A stretch of DNA of 35,776 nt, taken from the NCBI RefSeq assembly GCF_019131995.1, contig NZ_JAHONA010000023.1, positions 1 through 35,776 on the forward strand, written 5' to 3'. The stretch is from Collinsella aerofaciens. Lineage in GTDB: Bacteria > Actinomycetota > Coriobacteriia > Coriobacteriales > Coriobacteriaceae. Made by a program: the position numbers and the translations under genes. The notes beneath the pieces were generated by a model. That model worked only from the letters and a program-made list of their open reading frames with translations, did no database searches and was not told where the DNA came from. Shown in pieces: positions 23,576 to 31,690 of this stretch (the first letter of the stretch is position 1; every line of letters begins with the position of its first letter).

Positions 23576-23950
23576 TTGGCCCGTATTAATGGTGTCGACC
23601 TCCCGCGTGAGAAGCGCGTTGAGATCGGTCTGACCTACATTTACGGCATCGGCCGCACCACTGCGACGAAGATTTGCGTCGAGTGCAACGTTAACGTGGA
23701 TACGCGCGTTAAGGACCTCACCGAGGATGAGGTTAACGCCATCCGTGATTATATCGACAAGAACCAGATCATGGTTGAGGGCGACCTCCGCCGTGAGCGT
23801 AACCAGAACGTCAAGCGCCTTATGGACATCGGCTGCAACCGCGGCCTTCGTCACCGCAAGGGCCTCCCGGTCCGCGGCCAGCGCACCCACACTAACGCTC
23901 GTACCCGCAAGGGCCCGAAGCGTCAGATCGGTGCTAAGAAGAAGAAATAA
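23576..23950 (+). CDS. rpsM: 30S ribosomal protein S13
   Basis: The 124-residue S13 has [32 protein letters not shown], and the C-terminal [25 protein letters not shown] tail that reaches the tRNA. It forms bridges between subunits in the head. The start is TTG behind AGAGAGGAG; no ATG alternative is available in frame with a good site. rpsK follows by 14 nt. Confidence 0.98.
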   Translation: MARINGVDLPREKRVEIGLTYIYGIGRTTATKICVECNVNVDTRVKDLTEDEVNAIRDYIDKNQIMVEGDLRRERNQNVKRLMDIGCNRGLRHRKGLPVRGQRTHTNARTRKGPKRQIGAKKKK

Positions 23951-23964
23951 GGAGCGCTAGATAG

Positions 23965-24369
23965 ATGGCTACTGCTAAGAAGAACGTTCGCGCTGCCCGT
24001 CTGAAGCGCGCGGACCGTAAGAACATTTCCGTGGGCCAGGCTCACATTCGTTCTACGTTCAACAACACGATCGTTTCGATCACCGATCCCCAGGGCAACG
24101 TCATTTCCTGGAAGTCGGCTGGCCAGGTGGGCTTCAAGGGCTCCCGTAAGTCCACGCCGTTCGCTGCCCAGATGGCTGCCGAGGCTGCTGCCAAGCAGGC
24201 CATGGAGCACGGTATGAAGAAGGTTTCCGTCTTCGTCAAGGGCCCCGGCTCCGGTCGTGAGACCGCCATCCGCTCCCTCCAGGCTGCTGGCCTCGAGGTC
24301 TCGAGCATCCAGGACAAGACCCCCATTCCGCACAACGGCTGCCGCCCCAAGAAGCGTCGCCGCGTGTAA
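23965..24369 (+). CDS. rpsK: 30S ribosomal protein S11
   Basis: The 134-residue S11 has [38 protein letters not shown] and the C-terminal [18 protein letters not shown] signature. It forms part of the platform near the mRNA exit with S7. AAGGAG lies about 11 nt before the ATG; rpsD follows by 19 nt. Confidence 0.98.
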   Translation: MATAKKNVRAARLKRADRKNISVGQAHIRSTFNNTIVSITDPQGNVISWKSAGQVGFKGSRKSTPFAAQMAAEAAAKQAMEHGMKKVSVFVKGPGSGRETAIRSLQAAGLEVSSIQDKTPIPHNGCRPKKRRRV

Positions 24370-24388
24370 CTGAAAGGATCGTATCAAT

Positions 24389-24985
24389 ATGGCAATCGAC
24401 AGGACTCCTGTTCTTAAGCGCTGCCGTCAGCTCGGGATCGATCCCGCTGAGCTCGGTTACAGCAGCAAGAAGGAATCTATCCGTCAGCCCAAGCGCCGTC
24501 GCAAGGAATCTGAGTACGGCATGCAGCTGCGCGAGAAGCAGAAGGTCAAGTTCATCTATGGCGTTCTGGAGAAGCAGTTCCACGGCTACTTCAACAAGGC
24601 CCGCAAGATGAACGGCGTCACCGGTGAGAACCTCATGATCATCCTTGAGTCTCGCCTCGACAACGTCGTCTTCCGTCTTGGTTTCGCCCGCACCCGCAAA
24701 GAGGCTCGTCAGTCCGTCCGTCACGGTCACTTCACCGTGAACGGCAAGCGCGTGGACATCCCGTCCTACCGCGTCAAGGCCGGCGACGTCGTCGCTGTCG
24801 GCGAGAAGTTCCGTGACCTCCTCCCCATCAAGGAGGCCCTGATTTCCTCCGAGCGCTTTGAGGTCCCTGGCTGGCTCGAGGTCGATATCGAGAAGCTGTC
24901 TGGTAACGTGCTCGCTCTGCCGACGCGTGAGCAGATCAGCGGTGATATCAACGAGCAGCTCATCGTCGAGCTCTACTCTAAGTAG
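24389..24985 (+). CDS. rpsD: 30S ribosomal protein S4
   Basis: The 198-residue S4 contains the S4 RNA-binding domain (ESRLDNVVFRLGFARTRKEARQSVRHGHFTVNGKRVDIPSY). It lacks the N-terminal four-cysteine zinc knuckle seen in many S4 proteins, so it is the zinc-free form. It is a primary 16S rRNA binder and an autoregulator of the alpha operon in several bacteria. GAAAGGA precedes the ATG at suitable distance; rpoA follows by 32 nt. Confidence 0.98.
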   Translation: MAIDRTPVLKRCRQLGIDPAELGYSSKKESIRQPKRRRKESEYGMQLREKQKVKFIYGVLEKQFHGYFNKARKMNGVTGENLMIILESRLDNVVFRLGFARTRKEARQSVRHGHFTVNGKRVDIPSYRVKAGDVVAVGEKFRDLLPIKEALISSERFEVPGWLEVDIEKLSGNVLALPTREQISGDINEQLIVELYSK

Positions 24986-25017
24986 TCCATCCGGGCTGCT
25001 GAGGCTGGAGGTAATAC

Positions 25018-25959
25018 ATGTCAGAATTCATTAGGCCTCAGGTTCAGGTCGAAGAGATCAACGAGACGTCTGCTCGTGTCTCCGTCGAGCCGCTCGAGCG
25101 TGGCTACGGCGATACGCTGGGTAACTCCCTTCGTCGCGTTCTTCTGTCCTCGCTCGAGGGTGCAGCCGTCGAGGCTATTCAGATCGATGGCGCGCAGCAC
25201 GAGTTCATGACCATCCCTAACATGGTCGAGGATGTCACCGACATCGTCCTGAATGTCAAGGGTCTTGTCTTCAGGGCTCTCGGCATGACCGACGAGGCGA
25301 CCGCCACCATCTCGGTTGACGGCCCCTGCGAGGTCACCGGTGCGGACTTCTTTATTCCGTCCGAGTTTGAGTTGGTTAACCCCGAGCAGCACATCGCTAC
25401 GCTCACCGAGGGTGGCCATCTCACCATGAGCATGCGCATCGGCTATGGCCGCGGCTATGTTTCTGGCGAGGCCAACAAGCGCGACAACGATCCCATCGGT
25501 GTGATCCACGTCGACTCGCTGTACTCGCCGGTTTCCCGTTGCGCCAAGCTCGTTGAGGCTTGCCGTGTCGGTCAGCACACCGACTACGACCGCCTTGTCC
25601 TCGAGATCGAGACCAACGGCTCCATCGCCCCGCGCGACGCCGTGGTCCAGGCTGCCAATATCATCAACCAGCATATGGCCGCCTTTATGAACCTTGCCGA
25701 GACCCCCGAGGTCGAGGAGGAGGCTTCGATCTTCGCTCCCGAGGTCACCAACGACAACGCCGAGCTGGACAAGCAGATCGAGGATCTGGACCTTTCCGTC
25801 CGTTCCTACAACTGCCTTAAGCGCGCCAGCATTCACTCGGTCCGTCAGCTCGTTGAGTTCTCGGAGAACGATCTGCTCAACATCCGTAACTTCGGTGTTA
25901 AGTCGATCGAGGAAGTGAAGGACAAGCTTGAGTCCATGGGCCTGAGCCTGAAGGCTTAA
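25018..25959 (+). CDS. rpoA: DNA-directed RNA polymerase subunit alpha
   Basis: The 313-residue alpha subunit has the N-terminal dimerisation domain (FIRPQVQVEEIN, ERGYGDTLGNSLRRVLLSS) and a C-terminal domain (SVRSYNCLKRASIHSVRQL and RNFGVKSIEEVKDKL) that contacts UP elements and activators. An acidic linker (TPEVEEEASIF) joins them. GGAGG lies about 6 nt before the ATG. Its position between rpsD and rplQ is the conserved alpha-operon order. Confidence 0.98.
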   Translation: MSEFIRPQVQVEEINETSARVSVEPLERGYGDTLGNSLRRVLLSSLEGAAVEAIQIDGAQHEFMTIPNMVEDVTDIVLNVKGLVFRALGMTDEATATISVDGPCEVTGADFFIPSEFELVNPEQHIATLTEGGHLTMSMRIGYGRGYVSGEANKRDNDPIGVIHVDSLYSPVSRCAKLVEACRVGQHTDYDRLVLEIETNGSIAPRDAVVQAANIINQHMAAFMNLAETPEVEEEASIFAPEVTNDNAELDKQIEDLDLSVRSYNCLKRASIHSVRQLVEFSENDLLNIRNFGVKSIEEVKDKLESMGLSLKA

Positions 25960-25989
25960 TGCTTCGCATATTTGAGGAGAAACTAGACC

Positions 25990-26457
25990 ATGCGTCACAA
26001 CGTTAAGAAGGGCCTGAAGCTCGGCACCGATGCGAGCCACACCAAGGCCATGAAGAAGAGCCTTGCTAAGGCCCTCTTCGAGAACGACCGCATCAAGACC
26101 ACCGAGACCCGCGCTAAGGCGCTGCGTTCGGTCGTCGACCCGATCATCACTTGGGCCAAGAAGGGTGACCTGCACTCTCGTCGTCTGGCTATCGCCAAGC
26201 TCGGCGATAAGCAGCTCGTTGCCGAGATCTTCGACAAGGCTGCTCAGGGCATGTGGCAGGACCGCAACGGCGGTTACACCCGCATCATGAAGCTCGGTAA
26301 CCGCAAGGGCGACAACGCCCCCATCGTTATCATGGAGCTCGTCACCGAGCCTTGCACGCCTAAGGCCAAGAAGGCTGCTCCGGCCCCCAAGAAGGCCGCT
26401 GCTCCCAAGAAGGTCGAGGCTGTCGAGGAGGCTCCTGCTGAGGAGACCGCTGAGTAG
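25990..26457 (+). CDS. rplQ: 50S ribosomal protein L17 with Lys/Ala/Glu-rich tail
   Basis: The L17 core is clear: MRHNVKKGLKLGTDASHTKAM, LFENDRIKTTETRAKALR and GNRKGDNAPIVIMELV. At 155 residues it is longer than the E. coli protein (127). The extra is a C-terminal low-complexity tail of Lys/Ala/Pro then Glu/Ala, which is common in actinobacterial L17. L17 lines the exit-tunnel region. GAGGAG precedes the ATG. It is the last ribosomal gene before the operon terminator. Confidence 0.98.
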   Translation: MRHNVKKGLKLGTDASHTKAMKKSLAKALFENDRIKTTETRAKALRSVVDPIITWAKKGDLHSRRLAIAKLGDKQLVAEIFDKAAQGMWQDRNGGYTRIMKLGNRKGDNAPIVIMELVTEPCTPKAKKAAPAPKKAAAPKKVEAVEEAPAEETAE

Positions 26458-26483
26458 ACATTCCGTCTGCATAGGCTATATTC

Positions 26484-26514
26484 GAGGGGTACGTTCGCGT
26501 ACCCCTCTTTTTTT
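26484..26514 (+). terminator. Rho-independent terminator after rplQ
   Basis: GAGGGGTACG and CGTACCCCTC are perfect 10-nt arms closing a TTCG tetraloop, followed by seven T. It ends the ribosomal operon and begins 26 nt after the rplQ stop. Confidence 0.97.
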
Positions 26515-26549
26515 GTCGCGATACCGTTACTTGTTTGTTGGGAGCGCCC

Positions 26550-27374
26550 ATGACTGCGCCGTCTGATTTCAATTCGATTTCCGAGCTTGACGCCACGCTC
26601 GTTTTCCGCGTGGCCTATGATGGCTCGTCGTATAGCGGATTTGCCGAGCAGCCGGGACAGACGACGGTTGCGGGTGAGCTACGTCGAGCCATCGAGACGC
26701 TGCTTCGCCGCCCGATCGATTTGACGTGCGCGGGACGTACCGATGCCGGCGTACATGCCGTGGCTCAGTACATCAGCGTGCCTGTAACGGACGCTGAGCT
26801 CGCGTGTACGCGCCGTAGGTGGCTGCGGGCTATGGATGCCCTGCTGCCCAAAGATATCGCCATCAACGAGGTCTACAAGGCTCGTAAGGGCTTTTCTGCG
26901 CGCTTTGACGCGCGCTCTCGCACTTACACCTATCGCATTGCCGATCGTGATGCGCGGCCCGTGCTGTCACGCGGTGTTGTGTGGTGGCATCGCTATCCCC
27001 TCGACGTCGATGCGATGGCGGCCGCCTGCCCTGCGCTTTTGGGCGAGCAGGACTTTAAAAGCTTTTGCAAGGTTGCCTCGGCCGTTGGCAAGCCCACGCA
27101 TCGTTGCGTGATGCGTGCCGAGTTTGGACATGAGGTTGCGTTTGGCGAGGACATCCTGACGTTCACCATCGAGGGCAATGCGTTTCTGCATTCGATGGTT
27201 CGCACGATCGTGGGCACGCTTGTCGAGATTGGCATGCATCGCCGTGAACCCGAGTGGATGCGTGAGGTCATCGATGCTTGCGACCGTACCGCTGCGGGCC
27301 CCACGGCTCCTGCCTGTGGCCTTACGTTTATGGGCGTGGATTACGATCCCGCCGAGCTTGTCGTGCTCGACTAG
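26550..27374 (+). CDS. truA: tRNA pseudouridine synthase A
   Basis: The 274-residue enzyme makes pseudouridine at positions 38-40 of tRNA anticodon stems. The catalytic Asp65 lies in the motif CAGRTDAGVHA; other family segments are FRVAYDGSSYSGFAEQPGQ, DARSRTYTY, FKSFCKV and GNAFLHSMVRTIVG. The ATG at 26550 is taken because TTGGGAG lies 5-6 nt upstream; an in-frame TTG at 26535 has no site. It stands just after the ribosomal terminator, as truA does in many Gram-positives, so it needs its own promoter in the 35-nt gap or read-through. Confidence 0.95.
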   Translation: MTAPSDFNSISELDATLVFRVAYDGSSYSGFAEQPGQTTVAGELRRAIETLLRRPIDLTCAGRTDAGVHAVAQYISVPVTDAELACTRRRWLRAMDALLPKDIAINEVYKARKGFSARFDARSRTYTYRIADRDARPVLSRGVVWWHRYPLDVDAMAAACPALLGEQDFKSFCKVASAVGKPTHRCVMRAEFGHEVAFGEDILTFTIEGNAFLHSMVRTIVGTLVEIGMHRREPEWMREVIDACDRTAAGPTAPACGLTFMGVDYDPAELVVLD

Positions 27375-27382
27375 GGGAGGGC

Positions 27383-27401
27383 TCGACGCGTCGTGCGTCG
27401 A
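27383..27401 (+). other. Short hairpin after truA
   Basis: TCGACGC and GCGTCGA are perfect 7-nt arms around GTCGT. No T-run follows. It may mark the 3' end of the truA message weakly. Confidence 0.3.
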
Positions 27402-27535
27402 CACCTGTCATCTGTGGGCTGCGCGTGTGCAACATCTGTTCTTGGCGTGCAATACAACCGGTGTCTCATTGCTTTTATTGCCGGGGTGTACCATGAACCA
27501 CGATTTGATTCATTGCTGTCGAGAGGACGGATAAC

Positions 27536-28576
27536 TTGGTTCGACGTGGCTCGCATCCGCGACTTTCGGTGATCCTTGTGGTAGAAGGTTCGCCCAGCTA
27601 TGCGATGCGTGCGCTCGAGAGTATCCAGAACCAAGACCTCTACGATTTGCAGATTGTCGTTGTCTGCCGCGATGCTGCGCCCGGTGTGCGCCATTCGCTT
27701 CAAGTTGCTGCCGACAGGGACATCCATATTGATTTGATTGACGTCGAGGACGCGAAGCGCGGTGCTTGCCTTCGTGCCGGTTTTGCTGCCTCGCGTGGCT
27801 CTCAAATCATCGCTATGAACGCCGATGAGTGGCTTGCTCCGCAGTCCCTTTCCAAGATGGTCGATATCGCGTGCGATACAGCGGCAGACATGGTGTTCCC
27901 CACGGTGTCGCTCGACCGCTATGATGCACATCGAGAGCGCCATTCGCGCGTCTTGGATGCTACTCATATTTCCATTGATAGCAAATCTTCGATGGTGGCC
28001 GGGCTGCCTCAGTTGATTTTAGGCGGCCTAGTCGCTCAGACCTCTGGCGTGATGTACAGCCGCTCGCTGTTTGAGGCATGCCTGTCGCGCGGCAAGGCGT
28101 ACCGTACGGTTGAGTTTATGGCTTATGCGCTCTCGCAGGCACGATTCGTGTCCGGCTGCGGCGACGCTTGTTTCCACGCGGTGGCACCTAAGCTTACAGA
28201 TGCCTTTGATCCCACCATGTATGCCAGGATATCCGATGACACTCGAGCGCTCGACGAGCTTGCGGACTCACTCTCGGAAGCAGATAGCGGTGGTCGGCTC
28301 AAGCTGGCAAGCCAAAAGTTCTACTTTGCCGGACTGGTCGCCTGCATCGAGAATTTGTGTCTGAGCCCGCATGGGGTGTCGTCAATTGAGCGTTCCGCCC
28401 GCATGCGTGATATGCTCGAGGCGCCTCGAACCCGTCAGATGGTCGCCGCGCTCAAGGACAACCATCGGGGACTCGGTCTGTTGTTTGGGCCGATCGCCAG
28501 CGCCAAGCCCACGCGCTGCGTGATGTGTACGCATCTGGCAGCTTTTCTTAACCGGACGGGTGCAAAAACCGCCTAA
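27536..28576 (+). CDS. Glycosyltransferase family 2-like protein
   Basis: The 346-residue protein starts RLSVILVVEGSPSYAMRALESI, the typical GT2 first strand and helix, followed by LQIVVVC and a GFAASRGSQIIAMNADEWL segment near 82-100. There the usual nucleotide-sugar DxD is written NAD-E, close to but not identical to the canonical motif. The C-terminal third is helical and not conserved in my reading. The start is TTG behind AGAGGACGG. No sugar-pathway genes flank it, so the acceptor is unknown. The altered DxD could mean a divergent or inactive enzyme. Codon use is less biased than in the ribosomal genes. A 161-nt gap precedes it. Confidence 0.7.
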   Translation: MVRRGSHPRLSVILVVEGSPSYAMRALESIQNQDLYDLQIVVVCRDAAPGVRHSLQVAADRDIHIDLIDVEDAKRGACLRAGFAASRGSQIIAMNADEWLAPQSLSKMVDIACDTAADMVFPTVSLDRYDAHRERHSRVLDATHISIDSKSSMVAGLPQLILGGLVAQTSGVMYSRSLFEACLSRGKAYRTVEFMAYALSQARFVSGCGDACFHAVAPKLTDAFDPTMYARISDDTRALDELADSLSEADSGGRLKLASQKFYFAGLVACIENLCLSPHGVSSIERSARMRDMLEAPRTRQMVAALKDNHRGLGLLFGPIASAKPTRCVMCTHLAAFLNRTGAKTA

Positions 28577-28582
28577 ACGGCT

Positions 28583-28620
28583 CATTTCGAAACAAATTTG
28601 CATAGAATTGTTTCGAAATG
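28583..28620. promoter_or_regulatory. Perfect 13-bp inverted repeat upstream of argR
   Basis: CATTTCGAAACAA (28583-28595) and TTGTTTCGAAATG (28608-28620) are exact reverse complements. Each contains the 8-bp palindrome TTTCGAAA, with centres 26 bp apart. No T-run follows. It could be a double operator for argR or a 3' structure for the glycosyltransferase gene. Confidence 0.55.
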
Positions 28621-28640
28621 CGTTCTTATACACAAAAGCC

Positions 28641-28664
28641 TTCAAATAGCGTTAAACTATTCAA
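28641..28664. promoter_or_regulatory. Possible ARG-box-like dyad before argR
   Basis: TTCAAATAG (28641-28649) and CTATTCAA (28657-28664) form an imperfect dyad resembling the AT-rich, TTCA-containing ARG boxes of other bacteria. It lies about 45 nt before the argR start, where autoregulation by ArgR would be expected. Match quality is modest. Confidence 0.25.
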
Positions 28665-28708
28665 CCACTGATTGATTGTCTCCGCCATCTTTTGGAGAGA
28701 GGGTTTGT

Positions 28709-29146
28709 ATGGCTAAAAAACGCAATAGGCGCCAGGATGCCATTAGAGATATTGTGCGCAATAAGGACGTCCGCACGCAGCGCGTGCTGGTCGATGAGCT
28801 CCGCGCTATGGGCTTTGATTGCACGCAGGCGACTGTCTCTCGCGATATTGCCGATATGGGGCTGCGTAAGCTCCCTGAGGGCATCTATGTTCTGGCAGAG
28901 GACCTGCACCTGCAGCGTATGGTTTCCGAGCTCGTAACGGGCGTTTTGCGCACCGATAATCTGGTTATGATCAAGGCTCAGCCTGGTACGGCTTCCGGCA
29001 TCGCCGCCGCCGTTGATGCGGCAGAGCTGCCCGATGTGCTTGGCTCGCTTGCCGGCAACGATACGATTTTGGTTATTGCCCAGACGGCCGAGGACGGCGA
29101 GCGTCTTGAAGCGCTGATCAATAAGCTGAGCAATTCTCGCAAGTAG
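28709..29146 (+). CDS. argR: Arginine repressor ArgR
   Basis: The 145-residue protein has the winged-helix N-terminal domain with ATVSRDIADMGLRKLPEG (SRD recognition helix at 44-46) and the C-terminal arginine-binding, hexamer-forming domain with PGTASGIAAAVD (D103) and LGSLAGNDTILVI. With arginine bound it represses arginine biosynthesis and may activate catabolism. The ATG at 28709 is used because GGAGAGAGGG lies 5 nt upstream; an in-frame ATG is not available at 28676 with a site. No arg genes adjoin it. It is followed by its own terminator. Confidence 0.95.
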   Translation: MAKKRNRRQDAIRDIVRNKDVRTQRVLVDELRAMGFDCTQATVSRDIADMGLRKLPEGIYVLAEDLHLQRMVSELVTGVLRTDNLVMIKAQPGTASGIAAAVDAAELPDVLGSLAGNDTILVIAQTAEDGERLEALINKLSNSRK

Positions 29147-29196
29147 GCGTGCGGGTCGTGCGCTCGGCACTGTGCGCGCTGACATAGTGGCTTGTA

Positions 29197-29229
29197 AGGG
29201 GTATCGACGTTGGTCGGTACCCCCTTTTT
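29197..29229 (+). terminator. Terminator after argR
   Basis: GGGGTA pairs with TACCCC, the stem continues with CGAC against GTCG inside, and five T follow. It lies about 50 nt after the argR stop on the plus strand. Confidence 0.85.
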
Positions 29230-29270
29230 GTCTGCCGGTATAAAGATCGCCCATCAGGTTGCTTTAAACT

Positions 29271-29312
29271 AAAAAGGCCCCCGAGCAGTTTAATAAGCTG
29301 CTCGGGGGCCTT
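29271..29312 (-). terminator. Terminator of the penicillin-binding protein gene
   Basis: Read on the minus strand, AAGGCCCCCGAGCAG and CTGCTCGGGGGCCTT are perfect 15-nt arms around a 9-nt loop, followed by five T. It begins 24 nt after the stop of the minus-strand gene. On the plus strand it has only a weak T-run. Confidence 0.92.
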
Positions 29313-29335
29313 GTTGCTTATGGCCGGATGAATTT

Positions 29336-31528
29336 CTAGCCGACCGTATCGTCAGGCGTGGGCGAGGGGTCGGGAGTGGGCGTAGGCGTAGGCGTGCCGC
29401 CATCGCCGCCGGTCGAACCACCAGTGGAGCCGCCCGTCGAGCCACCGGTCGTACCGGTGCCGCCGGTGGTGTCGCCACCCGTGGTCTCGGTGGTCGTGGT
29501 CGTCGTGGTAGTCGTCGTGGTGGTTTCCTCTTCGTCTTCGTTCTCGTCCTTGTCGTCGTTCTCCGTCTTCTTGGTGTTGTTGGTGCCGTAGAACTTCCAG
29601 ACGCTGTTGTTCTTGTAGGTGGGCGCCGTTCCGGTCGCAAACTCCTCGCGCTCGGTACCGGTCAGAACGGTGTTCATAAACCGCTTAAAGACAGGCAGGT
29701 TGGTGCTGTCGCCCAGCAGGTCTGTGCCGTATTTTTGGATGGGAATCTCGCCCGCGGAATAGCCGGTCCACAGGGCGCACGCCAGCTGCGGGGTATAGCC
29801 GCAGAACCACAGGTTGGTGGTGTTGTCGGTGGTGCCCGTCTTGCCGGCATAGGGCTGGTTGACGCTCAGGGCGCCGGCAGCACCCGTACCGCCGCCCTTC
29901 ATGACGCCGGACAGAACATCGGTGACCGCGGCGGCCTCGCCCTCGGTAAGCACCTGTGAGGGATTGTCCGTGTGCTGGTACAGCACCGAACCGGTACGAG
30001 AGTCAATCTCGGTGATGGCGATCGGCTGGCGATAGTAGCCGCCGTTGGCAAACGTCGCGTAGGCGGCGGCCATCTCGAGCGGCGAGATCGAGCCGGTGCC
30101 GAGGGTCATGACGGGAACGTCCTCGATGTTGTCCTTGGCGGGATCGATGCCGAGCTTTTTGACGAGCGAGATGATCTTGCTGTTGCCGACGGCTTCCGCC
30201 ACCTGGATGTAGCCGGTGTTGGAGGAGTATGCCGTCGCCTGCTTAAGCGTGATGTTGCCATAGCTATGGTTGGCGTAGTTTTGGACCTCGGTCGTGGTGC
30301 CCTTGGCCTTGAGCGGCGAGTTGCAGTTGAGGGTGACGTTGGGGTTCATGCCGTTTTGGATGGCAGTTGCCAGCGTAAAGGCCTTAAAGGTGGAGCCGAC
30401 GGGACGCTTGGCCGTGGCATGGTTTACGTGGTTCTCGTCGGCGTTGTAGTCATAGCCGCCCACCATGCACTTGATGTAGCCGGTCTTGGGGTCGACGACG
30501 ACCATGCCCATGTCCAGGCCGTCGAGTGAGAGCGTGTCGAGCTGCTCGCGGACGGCATTCTCTGCCACCTGCTGCATCGTGGGGTCGATGGTGGTCTTGA
30601 CGGTCAGGCCGCCCTTAAAGAGCACGTCGGTCGAGAACTCCTGCTCCAGCAGCTGCTTAACATAGGCGACAAAGTAGGGCTGCGAGTATACGTCGACGCC
30701 GCTGCCCGAAATCTCGGTCACGTTGAGGGTGATGGGCTCGGCCTGTGCGGCATCGTGCTCCTCCTGGGTGATGTGGCCCAGGCGCAGCATGTTGTCGAGG
30801 ACCTTGTTGCGGCGAGACAGTGCCAGGTCGGGATTGACCGTGGGGTCGTACTGCGAAGGCGAGTTGGGAAGGCCGATGAGCAGCGCGGCTTCGCTCAGGG
30901 TGAGGTCGGCGGCGCTCTTGGACAGGTAGGTCTCGGCTGCGGCCTCGATGCCGTAGGCGCCGTGGCCGTAATAGATGGTGTTGAGGTACATCATGAGGAT
31001 CTCGTCTTTGGAGTACATGTCCTCCATCTTGATGGCGATGTAGGCCTCGCGCACCTTACGCTCGATGGTCGAGTCGAACTGCTCCTTCTGCAGAATGGTG
31101 TTGCGCACCAGCTGCTGGGTGATAGTCGAGGCGCCTTCGTGCCCGCCGCCGAGGGTTGCCACCGCAGCACGCGCGATACCCCACAGGTCGATACCGCCGT
31201 GCTCGTAGAAGCGCTCGTCCTCGACGTCAACGGTGCCCTGCAGCACGTAGGGGGAGACCTCGTCCTTGGTGATGGACTTGCGGTTTTGCGTGTAGAAGCT
31301 CGCGATCTTGTTGCCGTTGCAGTCGACGATCTCGGTGGGCTCGCTCACCAGATACGCGTTGGCGTCGGTGTAGTCGGGCAGATCGGACAGCCAGCGGTTG
31401 ACGTTGCCGACCATGCCGATGCCAAATGCCACGCCCGCGATAAGCAAAAAGCCCAAAAACGAGAGCAGGATTATGGGCAGAGCATGCGTCTTTGAACGGC
31501 TGCGTCCCTGTCGTTGGCGAGGACCCAT
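29336..31528 (-). CDS. Class A penicillin-binding protein (bifunctional transglycosylase/transpeptidase)
   Basis: The 730-residue protein builds and cross-links peptidoglycan outside the membrane. A short basic cytosolic tail precedes one transmembrane helix (about 16-41). The GT51 domain has the catalytic motif EDERFYEHGG (E103) and GASTITQQLVRN. The transpeptidase domain has S379-T-F-K382, S435-S-N437 and K563-T-G565. The C-terminus (651-730) is low-complexity: a run of 12 Thr, Gly/Thr/Ser repeats, then alternating Thr-Pro. The start at 31528 has GGAGG 7 nt upstream; the longer frame back to 31651 lacks a site. The gene is divergent from the U32 gene and ends at a strong terminator. Length and order suit PBP1/PonA-type enzymes of Gram-positives. 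Confidence 0.95.
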   Translation of the reverse strand: MGPRQRQGRSRSKTHALPIILLSFLGFLLIAGVAFGIGMVGNVNRWLSDLPDYTDANAYLVSEPTEIVDCNGNKIASFYTQNRKSITKDEVSPYVLQGTVDVEDERFYEHGGIDLWGIARAAVATLGGGHEGASTITQQLVRNTILQKEQFDSTIERKVREAYIAIKMEDMYSKDEILMMYLNTIYYGHGAYGIEAAAETYLSKSAADLTLSEAALLIGLPNSPSQYDPTVNPDLALSRRNKVLDNMLRLGHITQEEHDAAQAEPITLNVTEISGSGVDVYSQPYFVAYVKQLLEQEFSTDVLFKGGLTVKTTIDPTMQQVAENAVREQLDTLSLDGLDMGMVVVDPKTGYIKCMVGGYDYNADENHVNHATAKRPVGSTFKAFTLATAIQNGMNPNVTLNCNSPLKAKGTTTEVQNYANHSYGNITLKQATAYSSNTGYIQVAEAVGNSKIISLVKKLGIDPAKDNIEDVPVMTLGTGSISPLEMAAAYATFANGGYYRQPIAITEIDSRTGSVLYQHTDNPSQVLTEGEAAAVTDVLSGVMKGGGTGAAGALSVNQPYAGKTGTTDNTTNLWFCGYTPQLACALWTGYSAGEIPIQKYGTDLLGDSTNLPVFKRFMNTVLTGTEREEFATGTAPTYKNNSVWKFYGTNNTKKTENDDKDENEDEEETTTTTTTTTTTTETTGGDTTGGTGTTGGSTGGSTGGSTGGDGGTPTPTPTPDPSPTPDDTVG

Positions 31529-31690
31529 ATATTGACCTCCAGGTATGTCGTGCCGGACGGTGGATGTGCCGTCGGGGCAGGATGGACATAAGTTATTACA
31601 CGATAAACCAAACGGGGCGCGCGAGGCCTCGTGTATGCTGGAAGACGGCATTTTTCAGAGTGAATGCATACCTTGGTAAGGAGTTTGTCG

